A DNA stretch of 64,000 nucleotides from Pseudoscleropodium purum (GCA_963969395.1 OZ017799.1:13146501-13210500); one strand, 5' to 3'; counted from the first letter of the stretch, positions 1 through 11,552 are shown. A program made the numbers and translations. The notes: a model not told the origin generated them from the letters alone.

Positions 1-129
1 AATAAACTTGTCTTAATCCAAATTTTCTTAGACTTCATGGGAGGAGTAGTATGCAAGTGTAGAGGACCAAAAACTCTATGAAAGATGATAGCAATATATT
101 TAGAGAAATGTTGATTCCCAAAATATGAA

Positions 130-590
130 TCATTGTGTAGTGTGATTTTGGCAATATGTGTATTCCCTTCTCTGAATCCAAATTTAAGCCATAAAAATGA
201 TCTTTCTTGAATTTGGCCTGAACTATTGAACTAAAGCTTCTGAAATTTAGTTTTTACACCAATCTAAAATTTTGAAATTTTTTGGAGATTCAAAGTTTTA
301 TTGAGCCTATAAACATGGAGTGCCAAATTTTCTAATTTTAAAATGACACCATAATCATTTTTTCACCACGATGTTCTAAACTACAATTTACACCTAGGGA
401 GAAATTTTCAGTTTTTTCAAGCATGCACTCTGTTTTACATTTGATATTATTATTTTTCACTTTTTTTTTTTTTAAATCCTTATAATTTCAAATTTTCAAA
501 AAACAAATCTAAAAATTTCAAGAGTAATAGAAAACATGTGACATAATCTCTATTAAAAAAAATAAAAAATAAAAAGTTCCATTCATTTTT
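130..590. repeat. AT-rich dispersed repeat, copy 1
   Basis: AT-rich noncoding sequence that aligns by eye, with much divergence, to 26270-26690. Shared stretches include the leucine-rich-like string around 'aaaatgat..ttcttgaatttg', a later 'gaaattttcag' and a terminal run of A-rich simple sequence. I see no open frame with protein-like composition. The partner copy also lies just upstream of a GC-rich island, so it may belong to an old large duplication. No termini could be defined. Confidence 0.4.
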
Positions 591-599
591 CAACGAAAA

Positions 600-1310
600 A
601 ATGAAGCTCCCAGGATGAGGACTCTTTTTGCTGTTTGACCACACGGCCACAGACTCCGACGTTTTGGTGTTACCGTGACACATTGTCGAGACTCCAGCGC
701 TCGACCCTGACAGCGCGGAGAAGACTCACGACCACTGCGAATGTCTGCCGCCCCTTCCGGAACCCGATTCCTCCGTCACGCCCCCGATCTCTTGCCATAG
801 CCAAATGCGGTCAGGTGCAGGCCGCCCTTCCTCACAACAGACGATAATCATGCAGAAGCACAGCCTGAGTGCGTGACCAACAAGGAGGGTGGCCCCAATT
901 CTTGCTCTCGCTGGGAAATGGACAAGAAAAGGACCTCAAGCTGTGCTTTTCGGAGCGTGGAGATCGATTCCAGTCGGTCGATCCTCAGAATTCGGATGGC
1001 GTGAACGCGTTTCTGGGTACGCGTTGAGCTTGGAAGAGCAAACCCTCGTCCGATTCGTTAATTCTTTGTGTCCCGAGTTGTGTCCCGATCGAGTTGTGTG
1101 TGAGGTAGTCTCTGTGTGTTGGAACGAGCGACCGTAGCGCGGTGCCTGTGTGCGTTGTTGTTTTTGTTGCTATGTGCAAATCCGATCCTTGACCTTATCC
1201 TTGCCGCAGTCAATAAAAGGGAACCCTCTTGTTTTCGGACAGATCGAGTTTGCATTGATCGGGGTTCCTGCACATATGCAATTTCGCACTGCCTGGGTTC
1301 GGCGTGACTC
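600..1310. other. GC-rich island without a recognised gene
   Basis: Base composition changes abruptly from AT-rich to GC/CpG-rich at about 600 and decays again after 1310. Short open frames exist on both strands (635-847 and 889-1137 on plus, 985-1179 on minus), but none matches a protein family I recognise and no clear splice pattern joins them. A polyadenylation-like AATAAA lies at about 1213. It could be the promoter and first exon of a gene or a relic of one. From 1311 to 2084 I see only unstructured noncoding DNA. Confidence 0.3.
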
Positions 1311-3019
1311 CTTTTATTGATTGTGGTATGGATGCGATTGAGTAATCCCAGGAGATGTTTGGAAATGTTGTGCGATGGAGCGGGTCTTAGATTTCTGACG
1401 GCCTTGTTGATTTGTTGACCTACTTTGCGATTCTTGCTTAGCAGGTGAACGTGTACAGCTGAAGTTGAAGTAGACGTTGTAAGGTAGAGGTTCCATTAAC
1501 CATTAACCATCAGAGGATTCATTGCCCATACAAGTGGACCTTGATTTGTGCTGAGTGGGAGAACACTGACAGGTAGTTTTTGGCTGTTGATGTTTCGCTC
1601 ATCACAAAATAAATGTGCGAAGTTTTAGATGTTGCAAGTTTCTTCTGGATTGTTGTAGAGAAAGGCTCAATGTTCGCCTATGTGTCAGTGGAACCTCTCC
1701 CGTATTGTATGGTGAATGGGGACTTTACATTAAGTAGCGCACCATTTTAATGTACACTCACTTTCATTATTAATTTGATGTTGTCTCGATGTGATTTTTA
1801 TCTAGCTCTGTTATGGGAGGTCGGTTGGGCAGGTTTTGGGATGGCTGAGTTCAATGATTGACACATGTTATTGAAAGGTGAGGGGATGATTAGGGGTTTT
1901 CAGAGGAGCTTAGGAGGCAAAATGGAATGAGGGACCAATAAAAACAGTTCCATAGTACTGGAGACTTTGAAATCCCACTTTCTCTTTATTTTCTAATTAT
2001 AGGGAGATGATCTGAACCTTCAGTGTTGGCAGCTAATATGTGTTGGCATGAAGATGACTCTGCCTTCTAATATTACACAAGTACAGAAATTGCTGCGTGC
2101 AATTAAGTAATTTCGAGGAGCTTGTCGGTGCGAAACTACTGCGTAGCATTGAACATTGGTAGAACTTTGTCTGCAGTGTCAGGAAGCTTGTTCATCCGTA
2201 GTGAGGGAATGCAGGTTCCGAATTTCGTTTGCAGGGCATTGGGTGTTGGATAAACAGACTCTTGATTCATACATCACCTTTTGAATACCAACAAGATACA
2301 CCCTAAGACCAATGAAACTCCTCTTGCGTATCGTCATTGATTCTTGTAGTGCATTCATTATTTTTTCCACTGGGTTAGTACATGAATTTTCTAGAAACTG
2401 CTCGAGGAAGATCATGGGCAGGACGTGAATATGCGTTAGTCATGTTCTCACTTGGTGTCAAGAATAGCGTCAGTGAGTGTTTTAGAAGTGAAATTCAGGT
2501 GTGACTCTGAATTAGATTCACTTTTTTCACATCAGCCCTAACATAAGGTGGGCACCAAGTTTAAGCCCTGACCCACCGACATCCACAGGGCTCCTGGGCG
2601 AGGAAGTACGTGTTCACTACTTTATTGCAGAGTGCAGCCCATTGATATGATAGAGAATGCAAGTTTAAGAAAGTCACGGAACAGAAGAGAGCTCAGCATA
2701 CTAAAGCTCCATGCCCAATTCAATTTCAAAATGTGGAGTGGATCGCCACTCCATTATTGCAACACGATGACAGCGACTATGAGTCCGAAAATATTGACAT
2801 CTATTTTAAGGCAAGAGAATACTATTTTCAAAAAGTCACTCACAAGAATCAAACTTTAGCCCTTGGTTATAACGTATCAGGACAGAATGAAGCAGCCGCT
2901 CGATCTCTGACTACAACCCAGCCAATTCCATTGCCCCATATATAATTGCCTCATATATTGCCAGAAACATGGCAACTCGATATGTTCGTTAATTTCTATC
3001 CCTTACCTTAATCCGCTTC

Positions 3020-3430
3020 TTATGAGAACACACCCTTGATTTTATTCCACGCTTTGCCGACGAAGCCGAGGCCAGGGTCTGATGTTGAAGACGAATCCTT
3101 GGCCGGAGGTTGTTTGGAGGCCTGTGGGGCATTAGGCACGAGCTCATGGGAGCCCCTCTTCACGCCATCCCAAGTGTACGACTCGTCCTCCTTGAGCTTG
3201 ATGCGCACTTCTTCGTACTCCAAGCAGTCATCGGAACTCAGCACCACGTGCTTCTCGTCTTCCGACGTCACAGCACACCAGTACTCGCGATAAGTGGCAT
3301 TTGTGTCCACTTTGATGGTAAACGCATTATTGGGCTTCAGCTCAGAACACAACGTGCGGTACACCCCACCTGTGCCTTCCTTCAAAGTGATGCTACTCCG
3401 AGTCTCATTCACCACCTTCGTCTTCTTCAT
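3020..3430 (-). CDS. Gene A1: small conserved plant protein (DUF7748-like), intact
   Basis: An intact single-exon 136-residue frame. It starts at an ATG 43 nt downstream of a TATA box, after a CT-rich leader. The N-terminal 90 residues form a compact domain (KTKVVNETRSSITLKEG near the start, then a Tyr-Arg-Glu-Tyr-Trp-Cys stretch near residues 47-52 and an SSDDC motif near 65-69), followed by a short Lys/Pro/Ser-rich tail. No signal peptide or membrane segment is visible. From memory it resembles small plant proteins filed under DUF7748; biochemical role unknown. It lies about 100 bp downstream of gene B in the same orientation. Two paralogues in the window (30.4 and 61.0 kb) are broken, which supports this as the one functional copy here. 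Confidence 0.75.
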   Translation of the reverse strand: MKKTKVVNETRSSITLKEGTGGVYRTLCSELKPNNAFTIKVDTNATYREYWCAVTSEDEKHVVLSSDDCLEYEEVRIKLKEDESYTWDGVKRGSHELVPNAPQASKQPPAKDSSSTSDPGLGFVGKAWNKIKGVFS

Positions 3431-3472
3431 GAGGGAGGGAGGGAGTGCTGCCTTCTAAGAAATGACCCGAAG

Positions 3473-3480
3473 TATATATG
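3473..3480 (-). promoter_or_regulatory. TATA box of gene A1
   Basis: On the minus strand this reads CATATATACTTCGGGTCATT and lies 43 nt before the ATG. The same arrangement (TATA, then TTCGGGTCATT, then a CTCCCTCC-rich leader) precedes gene A at 30766-30773 and 61471-61480. It is therefore conserved among all three copies although two of the downstream frames are dead. It shows that gene A is transcribed separately from gene B. Confidence 0.65.
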
Positions 3481-3530
3481 CACACTACTCTCAAAATGAC
3501 AGATTATCTGTGGAGACCTCCGTTCCAATT

Positions 3531-4962
3531 TCAGACCACCCAAGTGTCACAGAGGATGGCGAAGTAGGACATGATGAAAATGAATGTGAAAATCATGAGG
3601 GACAGAATCACCAAATATTGGTTCCACCGAAACAGATTCACCTTCGTGGCTTTACTAGAGTTGTTGGTGTCGAAGTCGAACTTAAATTGCTGAGGACCTT
3701 TCCTGCGGAGCGAGCTTGCTCGTTTTTCAACCTCCTGGAAGAAGAACATTCAAGCCGTAGACAAATACTGACGTCAGAAACAATTCATCATCTTCCAATA
3801 CTGAGCACCAAAAGTGCAAAGATCGGAGAAGTCAATCAAATCTTGAAAGAAAAAGACGCACATCTACTCCAAGTGCTACCAAATGTGCTTAGAATGTAGT
3901 ATTGCGAACCCCACTCCAAGTGCCTCCTGTTCAAGATATTTCTATGAACATCTTGCACGAGAAGTTCCCGATACTACATCTGTCCCCCAAATGTTACAGT
4001 GTCATGAACACTAAAATCAGCCAAGGATACTATTTCCCCAAAAACAAAAGCATATGGGGAGGAAGCTCAACATGCGATTTGGGTTTGCTTCTCAGTATGG
4101 ATGGTGAACTCTAACGATCAGAGAGACGAACTTTGAAAGAAAAGAAAGTACACCCACTCCAAATGAGGTTAGAATGTAGATTAAGGACAACCTACCAACC
4201 CCCAGTAAACACAAGCACTTCTAAAAAGGCTCTTCCCGATTCTACATCTGTCTCCCAAATGTTTCAAGGACATAACCATTGAAGCCACACACGATTACTA
4301 TTTCCACACAAAATAAAGGCCGTGGAGAGAAAGCGTAAACATACAATTTTGGCTTGCTTCTCCGTATGAATCGTTAATTCCAACGATTGCAGACTCTTAT
4401 ACTTATGCAGAATTCCCAAAATGGTCGCAAGGGTTGCAAACCCCGTGAGCACAATCGGGAACCAAATCTTCCCACACAAACGCTCACTATCTGTTGTCTG
4501 TGTCAGCTGTGACACGGCAGTCAACACCACTCCCTGGAAGACTGCGAACCAGCCAAAGATGTTGTAAATCTGGTTAGTGAGTTCGGCGCTGCGACCCTCC
4601 CTGCGAGAGACCCTGTTGCTCAGATCTTGCTCCTTGCGTTGCCAGTCTTTCAAGGCGAGTTTGTGAATCGGGTAGTGCAGTTTGATGGCCTGCAAGTTGG
4701 CGATCTCCCTGTACGCGTGAACTTTCTTCTCTGCATCCGTGTCGGTGTTGAACGCCAAGAGAGCTTGAGCTTGGGTGGCGAGAGTTTGGGCTTCGGCTGC
4801 AAGAGCTTGAGCTTGGGTTGCAAGAGCTTGAGCTTGGTCTGCGGTTGCTTGAGCTTGGGTTGCAAGAGCTTTAGCTTGGTCTGCTTCAGCTTGAACTTGG
4901 GCTGGCGGAGGCGGAGGCGGAGGAGGAGCTGCAACCTCTCCGGAATCGTTCTGATCGCCCAT
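3531..4962 (-). CDS. Gene B1: three-TM protein with Ala/Gln heptad repeat, two exons, intact
   Basis: Exon 1 is 4345-4962 (206 codons) and exon 2 is 3531-3734 (67 codons plus stop), giving 273 residues. The donor reads ATT|GTATGT and the acceptor TTCTTCCAG|GAGG; both are phase 0 and conserved in the two paralogues. The protein has an acidic start, an eight-Pro run, an Ala/Gln heptad repeat (about 24-70, predicted coiled coil), a charged segment with YREIANLQ and HKLALKDW (about 84-107), TM helices near 133-153 and 165-186, a basic linker spanning the splice junction, and a third TM near 246-268. I do not recognise the family; a membrane-anchored coiled-coil protein is all that can be said. 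An upstream TTG in frame at 4974 is not used; the ATG at 4962 aligns with those of the other copies. Gene A follows in the same orientation. Confidence 0.75.
3840..4400 (-). repeat. Tandem duplication of the exon 1 tail inside the intron of B1
   Basis: The segment 4126-4400, containing the last codons of exon 1 and the start of the intron, is repeated degenerately at 3840-4125. Landmarks in both: 'tacatctgtc.cccaaatgtt', 'actatttcc', 'tttgcttctc.gtatg'. The functional donor GTATGT is present in the outer unit, while the inner unit has GCATGT at the corresponding site, so the decoy is not spliceable. Copy 2 has the same arrangement (inner unit near 31290-31440); copy 3 seems to have only one unit. 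Confidence 0.6.
4762..4903 (-). repeat. 21-bp coding minisatellite (heptad repeat) in B1
   Basis: Repeats of a 21-bp unit related to GCTTGGGTTGCAAGAGCTTGA (read on the plus strand) encode the heptad Ala-Thr-Gln-Ala-Gln-Ala-Leu about six to seven times. The period matches a coiled-coil heptad exactly. The repeat number differs between paralogues (more at 32088-32320, almost none in copy 3). Confidence 0.8.
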
Positions 4963-5296
4963 ACCGAACGGCAAATAACTTATCTGCGAACCTCAGGGGT
5001 GTAAGGAGAGCACCCCCACTTGCTACCTTCGTAGGATATTACCAGTGAATATGGTAGAACAAGTAGCCTATAGTACCGTTCAAATATTCGTAACAGCTGG
5101 CGATCTTGGTACAGACAACGTCGTGCGTGTTAGTTTAATCGATCCGACACTTCTAATCTCCCTGGGAATGCGGGAATTATGGTAATAAGGTACGAGTTAC
5201 CATTTTCACGATGGTATCTGGCGACAGATTCCTTGTCAGAATCGAACGACTTCAGTAGCCCTCTGGACAAAAAGATCCAACCAGCGGGGCTCAGTC

Positions 5297-5833
5297 GGAG
5301 GACACTAAATCCTCCATTCGAAGTGGGCGCTGCCGGTCAAGTTCATTACGAAAAATTTCAGCCCTCGAAAGGGCCGCGAGTTTTGACCCCCAGGTGCAAT
5401 TAGAGAGGAATTTCACTTCTTTTATTTTTTAATGAACGCTGCTGATGTGGTACTACTTTGCCACATCAGCGCCACATCAGATTTTTATTTTTTTTAATTA
5501 ATTTAAAATTTAAAATTTAAAATTAATTTTTTTTTTAATTTTCTGTAATTGCACTGCGGGGCACTAAAAAAAATCCTTAACAGCCCTCCACAAGGTTCAG
5601 AATTTTTGTAATGTACCTTCGGGGAAAATGCAAGGATTTTTTATTTGCTACAAATTTATTCTTTTCAAATTCTAAATTCATATTTGTAATCAGAAACCCC
5701 GAATTAGCTAAGGGAGGTCTACATTTTATCCTAAACACAACACAATATAGGAGGCTTTTTTTTACTTTTATCCCTAGTGAATCACATAATTACCTTGCAT
5801 GGCCCACTTCGAATGGAGGATTTAACATCCTGT
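5297..5833. mobile_element. Mutator-like MITE, 537 bp
   Basis: A perfect 23-bp inverted pair (5306-5328 and 5802-5824, core CCTCCATTCGAAGTGGGC) lies just inside imperfect outer ends. The element is flanked by a perfect 9-bp direct repeat GGCTCAGTC at 5288-5296 and 5834-5842. A 9-bp target duplication with moderately long TIRs is the signature of Mutator-like elements. The interior is AT-rich and has no open frame; it contains the hairpin at 5441-5470. Confidence 0.75.
5441..5470. repeat. Perfect 10-bp stem hairpin
   Basis: GCTGATGTGG and CCACATCAGC are separated by 10 bases, and a further direct GCCACATCAG follows at 5471-5480. It lies inside the MITE at 5297-5833. No transcription unit is evident, so it is probably structural to the element rather than a terminator. 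Confidence 0.5.
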
Positions 5834-5842
5834 GGCTCAGTC

Positions 5843-6669
5843 TGTGTTCGCTCGCTGGCCACCTTGTCCTCATAAAACTTAAGCTTACTTGCACCATTGC
5901 AATGAAATTCTGTTTCATTTGTATCAAAAAGAAAAAAAAAAGAAAAAAAAAAGAAAGAAAAAAAACACACTTACACCACTGGACTACTGTAGCACAATAT
6001 GTAAACTCTATGTATCCACTATTCCTCTAGCTAGTGCTCACCCCCCTCTGCATTGACAGTGCCTTTGTTTTGGGAACGGACTGACACTCTGCATTAACTC
6101 GAATGACGTCTTCCCCTGGCGCAAGTGAATTGAAATCCCTGTTTTGTTTTTTGTTTTTGTTTTTATAACAAATGGAAACCATTGTATTAAGAAGAACAAA
6201 GGAACCACTCAACCAAAGGCCAAACAAATGAAGAGAAGATGAGCGAAAACGAAAACCAGAAACTAAGAAAACAAACAAAGAAGGGGAGTGGGAGACCCTC
6301 CTTGTTCCACCTAATAGAGTAATCATCCCTAGTAGTGAGAACCGGGGATAGTAACCAAATATTAGAAAACTTAGTCCACATCCTATCAAAATGTTGAAGT
6401 CTATGCCTAGAAGCTAGGTTCGCTTTGAGAACTGCAGTTATTCCCAAGTGAAGGAGGGCACTCCATAGAGGTGTATGAAAAAGAGTGGTAGGCCCTTGAT
6501 CTCGTGCAAAAACCAAATGGTTGCGCATAATTCAATAGAGCTATAGGGTAGCTCCACAAACAATAGACCATATCATGTTATCCTCATGTGTATCTTGTGG
6601 AGCGATGATTTATCATATTAACCCCAGGAGTGTCTCCATAATTCATGCAATATTTACTTATTCGATATA
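5843..6669. other. Noncoding, nothing assigned
   Basis: A- and T-rich sequence with an A-rich microsatellite at 5928-5965. Overlapping minus-strand frames at 6027-6528 have no recognisable domain. The left terminus of the CACTA remnant that follows was not found here. Confidence 0.3.
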
Positions 6670-8640
6670 TTTGATGTAATGCACTATGAAATGAACTTGG
6701 TGAAGAACATCTTGAAGACAATAATTGGCAAGAAAGACATAGTCAAAGTGACAAGGGACTTGCAAAGAAGGAATATAAGGTTGCAGTTGTGGCTAACTCT
6801 TCACTTGTGGAATCATACAAAAATGGTAAAACCACTAGCACTTTACATCATGACAGATGTAGAGTTCCAAGTATTTGCAACATGCATAGAGTCTTTGAAA
6901 ACTCCTATAAGCTATTCCTTTGACTTAGAGAAGCACTTACGGAAGAAGAACTTCAATGGATTAAAGTCACATGATTATCATATCCTCATGTAGCAAATCC
7001 TACCACTAGCATTGAGAGACCTAATGCAAGTACACTCAAGGATGGCTATAATGAGAATCAACAAGATTTTTTGCCAAATTTGCACTAAAGTGTACAATCC
7101 CATTGATTTTCCATCACTTGAAGCTGATGTGGTAGAAAATATGGCCTTGTTGAAAATAGAGTTTCCTCCTTCATTTTTTAAAATTATGACACATCTCCCA
7201 TATCATTTGGTACAAGAGCTGGATTTGTGTAGTCTTGTTAGTGCCAAGTGGATGTATCCAATAGAATGTTATATGAAAACATTGAAGAACCATGTGAGGA
7301 ATATGGCTTGGCCTAAAGCATGTATGGCAGAGGGATACCTAAAGGATGAATGCATAGGATTCATAATGAAGTACATGTAGAGCTTTGAGGTCATAGATAG
7401 GTGCATATGGAATGCCAATGAAGAATATGGCAATGCAGAAGAGGTGCTACAGGGTGTAGGTAAAATATACGTGATGACTCCTGTACTACGAGACTTGATA
7501 CATTAGTATATTTTGTCCAACGCTTCCTATCTACAACAACATTATTCGTAAGTCATATGTTATACTTCTTTGACTCTTGTGCTTAAACTATAGAGAACTA
7601 TCTTTGTATTTGGCTATTGGATGTTGTGTTACAATGGAAGAAAAAGTTCAAAACCCAGACATGCAAATGTAGAAGAGTGAAGGTCATTGTGCCAATACTA
7701 GTCAAGTAGCTGTCATAGCGTAGTCATTTTACAATCAATGCAATTCAATGGAACTAACAGTCAACTACAAAATGACTGCTTTAAGTGGCAACTCAATCAT
7801 TCTAAGATGCGAGTGATGAAGGACACAGGCTACAGACAATCTATAGTGTTCTGTGTGAATTCGTTTATGTTTATAATTCTTTTAGGCAGGAGTTTTCATT
7901 CAAAAAGTCTTGGCAAGAATTGGAAGGTCAAAATCTCATGGAATATCAATATTCTAGCATTTGAAGACTAGTTACCAAACATAATGCAAAATTCACCTTT
8001 GAATGCAACGAAGCTTGAGGAAATGGATCGTTTGTTGCTAACCACTAAACCTTCTTAGAAGGCAATGCACTACACAAGGATGAAGTCCTTTGGGAGCCAT
8101 TTTAGAGTAGATGATGGAAAAAATAATCGTTTCCAAATATACAACAGTAGGGTAGCTTTAGTTTTTGAAGTACCAACCACTACTAGAAAAAAGGTGTGTT
8201 TTTTGGGACATATATAGTAACATGGCTTGATGTTTAGTATAATATTAGACATGTAGATTGTGGATGCGCAAAAAAATCCATCAAGATTGATGTAGAAAAA
8301 ACATAAGAAAATCTGAAAAAACATGCCATGTTTTTAAAGAAACATTATAACAAACATGGTTAAAAAAAGTGCCCAAAATGTGCCATGTGGCAACCACATA
8401 AGTGTCATGTAAGTAGGCAATGCCACATAGGATTTTTTTTCATCTAATCTGAATTTGAAGTGGTAGTTGATGTTGCAGTTGATTTTATGTTTTTTGAGAA
8501 TTTTCATATTGTTTTTAGTGACATCAATTTGGATGTCCTTAAGAATTTGAATATTGTTTTTAGCAACAACAATTTTGACTTCCAGACGTTTTTTGAAATG
8601 TTTCTTGAGACATTAATTTAGATGTTAGCTTAGATGTATG

Positions 8641-8760
8641 CCATATACAATATATTGTACACAATATACCGTACACTATATAGAATATGCCATATATTAT
8701 ACACCATACACAATATGCCATGCATTATACAAAATACACCATACATTGTACAATATATTG
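8641..8760. repeat. ACAATATGCCATATA-type microrepeat
   Basis: A run of degenerate units about 12-16 bp long built on 'ccatatacaatat' and 'gtacacaatat', repeated about nine times. Low-complexity noncoding DNA. Confidence 0.6.
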
Positions 8761-10189
8761 GCAATAATATTGAATGACTTGAAAAGCCTTATTATAAGTA
8801 TTTTGACATGAGAAGGCAAGTTATTTATGCAAGAGGGGTGGTAGGAGGGAAGACAAACTATATGGGACATCTAAAACGTAATTTTTTATTATTAAAAATA
8901 GAATTTCAGATCTAAGTATTATGATGAAGATGATGTTGTCTTGCAAAAAACATACGGACGTTACAAAGGATGTCTTAGTTGACATCACAAAAACCATTTG
9001 CATGCGACACATGATATCTTAGCTGACGTCTACTATGACATTGTTAAAATTCTAAGATGGCATTAAACCATGTTGACGTGGCATGCCATTTCATCCTTTT
9101 TGGGCGCCATATTACTCAAATGCCAATGCAAGTGCCCTTTTTTGGAAAAAAAATGCTATATGATTTGCTTTCACCTATTTTTTTACATGTGGTCACCGTT
9201 TTACCTTAGCCCCCAAGAATTTTTAGAAATTCACTTGCAATCAAATACGCCACATTTAACTACTTTTGAACTTTTGAAAGTCTAGAATTAATAATAGTGA
9301 CCACAAGGAAAAAAAATGTTCATCAGGAGATAATCCAAAACATTGTGAGATCAGTCCAAAACATTCGAAGATCTATACAAACATCAGGAGATTTATACAA
9401 TCATCGTGAGATCTCCCAATTTTAATATCAAGAGATTTGTTGATGTATAGTCCATAATTCATTGAATAGTCCAAAAGTAGTTAAATGTGGCATAAATGTT
9501 AAGCCCTTGCTAATGTGTACAAATCATTTGTAGTCTTTCTATCATTCTACTTGTTCCAAGTCAAATCCAAAATGTTGGTCCCAACTAAAATTGTAAGCTC
9601 TTAGAATTTTCTCAATTTCTTTAAATGTATTATACACCTTGTGAAATCAAATATCTATTGTGATTTTCCCTATAAGATGTATTTTACATCATACTAATTT
9701 AAAAGAGCCTTCAACAATAAAAATGAAGATTTGCAATGGATACCTTTGCACAAAATGTTGAATTGAAAAATCATAATCATTCATCATCAAAATTAAATGT
9801 TCAATGTTGAAGCAACACTTCAAGAAGACATCACTCTTAAAAATAACTAATTAAAATAGTGAGTACTTTAGGATTTCTTTTACTTTAAAATGTACCAAAA
9901 AAAGATTTGTTTTTTTCCACATGCAACTGTTGGACCTCACACCTAATTAATATGTGAATGCATGGATAAAATTTCAGAATTCATGAGTGTTAAAAGAAAA
10001 CAAATCTAAGTTTTGTACAATACTAAGTTTTGAGTTATTAATCTTTATGGTATAGAATTCAGTTGAGAGTGTTAAAAGAAAAAATTAATTCAAAAACATA
10101 AAGTTTTATGCATTTGAATATTATTCAATAGAAGTAGTTATGAGGTAGAAATTTAATTCAAATTAATAATATGTCTAAAATGGAATAAA

Positions 10190-11072
10190 CCCCTGAAGGA
10201 CCACTATCCCTTAAAGAGACAAATGGGATTTTGGGCAGGTACCTACGAGCTCAAATTTTTTTTTTCTTTTTTGAAACTTTTTTTGAAGATATAAAAATGG
10301 ATTAGCTTTGTGGGGGAAAAATTTATGCCCAAATAAGCTCATAGTAGGGGATGGGAGGCAGCAAAAAAAATTCAGATTTTTTTAAAATTAAAAAAAATTT
10401 CCCTCATACATAATATTTTTGTATATATGTATAGCTTTGGTTCATTCCATTTGGATTTATTATGTGAAAGTTATGGACAATCTTGATTTTTGAGCAATTA
10501 GAACATTTTCTTCAAAAAATAATTTGTAGAATTCATTTCTAAAAGCGATTTTATAATTTATTTTTTAAAAAGGTCCACATGGTTTATCTTGCTTGTTGAA
10601 ACACTCTCATCTTTGGGATTAGTGCATTTTAATTCCATTTTTGAGCTATTAATAATTGAGATTTTCCTTCTATTTCTTACTTACTTCTACTTAACAATTT
10701 TTTAAAGAATAAAAATTAATTTTTTTTTGAATATTTTGGATTTTTTCTAAACTCTCAACTCTATTTAATACCATAAAGATTTAAAGTGCAAAACTCCTTA
10801 GTGAAAAAAATTAAACTTAAAAATGTTTGAAGCCAAAAAATCTTGTCCCACAATATGCTTAAGAATTTGTTTTTCTACTTGAAATGCTCATATTATGCAA
10901 TCTCGGCGGTCACAAATTCTAAAAAAATTTCCACACATTTTTATACTTTTTAGGTGTAAGATCCTATTGTTACATGTGGGCAAAAAAAAATTTTCAAAAT
11001 CTTTTAACTTTTGCTATAGAAATGGATGTTTAGAGTATTTTTCAACAAAAAAAGGCTTTTGTCTTTTAGAAA
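10190..11072 (+). mobile_element. TTAA-target element, copy E1a
   Basis: Begins AAACCCCTGAAGGACC and ends near a TTAA at 11073. It shares a collinear interior with the elements at 43623-44201, 50834-51757 and (inverted) 53127-54049. Landmarks are 'gacaaatgggattttgggcaggt', 'aaactttttttgaagat', 'atgcccaaataagctca' and 'ggttcattccatttgga'. Noncoding. It lies tail to tail with the inverted fragment that follows. Confidence 0.6.
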
Positions 11073-11139
11073 TTAAATTGCAGCCAACCCAATGGGAAAA
11101 TTTTTGTAGTTCATAAGATAAACCAAACCATATTATATT

Positions 11140-11552
11140 ATTGGGAAAATTGTAGAAATTGCATTCACATATGCATCCTACAATCTATCTTTTGAAAATC
11201 ATGCTCTAATTGTCCAAAGAGCTAGATGGACCAAAACTTCCTCATAGAAATCCAAATGAAATGAATTCAAGCTTTGAATATACACAAAAATTTAATCTAT
11301 GCGCTAAAGAATTTTAGAAAACAATAAATTTATATTTTAGAATATAAAGTAGCTACCACCCATCCCTTGTTCTCAGCTTATTTGGGTATAACTTTTGTTC
11401 CTAAACACCAATCCAAAAGAAAAAAAAATTTCCCCCATATATAATGAAATTATCAATGTTAAATAGGTCTGCAAATTATGGAAAAAAAAGAACCCATGGG
11501 TATTTAACCAAGATTCCATTTGTCTTCCTGAGGGACAATGGCCCTTCAACGC
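11140..11552 (-). mobile_element. TTAA-target element, truncated inverted copy E1b
   Basis: Reads on the minus strand as the first half of the same family: TTAAGCGTTGAAGGGCC at the right edge (TTAA at 11553-11556), then 'gacaaatggaatcttgg' and later 'tacccaaataagctgag'. The other half is missing. Together with E1a it makes a large imperfect inverted repeat. Confidence 0.5.

Larger units (their letters stand above)
2085..5215. repeat. Segmental duplication, copy 1 (with gene cassette 1)
   Basis: This segment is collinear with 29380-32620. Matching landmarks include a block at 2230-2460 versus 29540-29780 ('ctcctcttgcgtatcgt', 'gttctcacttggtgtcaaga'), the 3'-flank block 2632-2800 versus 29947-30120, gene A, gene B and the 5' flank up to the 'gagttaccattttcacgatg' box. 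Divergence includes many small indels, so the event is old. A third, interrupted copy is at 54417-54685 plus 60989-63660. Confidence 0.8.

Noticed and set aside
635..1307. Several short frames in the first GC island as genes
   Set aside because: They overlap on both strands, as expected by chance in GC-rich DNA; no family or splice structure is evident.
4264..4344. Extension of gene B1 exon 1 to the stop at 4264
   Set aside because: A conserved GTATGT donor in phase 0 at 4339-4344 in all three paralogues and a matching acceptor upstream of exon 2 show that this is intron.
4762..4974. Plus-strand frame rich in Leu/Gly/Cys opposite the heptad repeat
   Set aside because: It is the antisense of the minisatellite in gene B1.
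6027..6528. Overlapping minus-strand frames rich in aromatic and hydrophobic residues
   Set aside because: No recognisable domain, the two frames overlap out of phase, and there is no paralogue or splice support.
8177..8193. CACTACTAGAAAAAAGG as the left end of a CACTA element
   Set aside because: It lies inside the transposase coding sequence, no matching right end was found, and CTACTAGA is explained as the target duplication of the 4.0-kb insertion.
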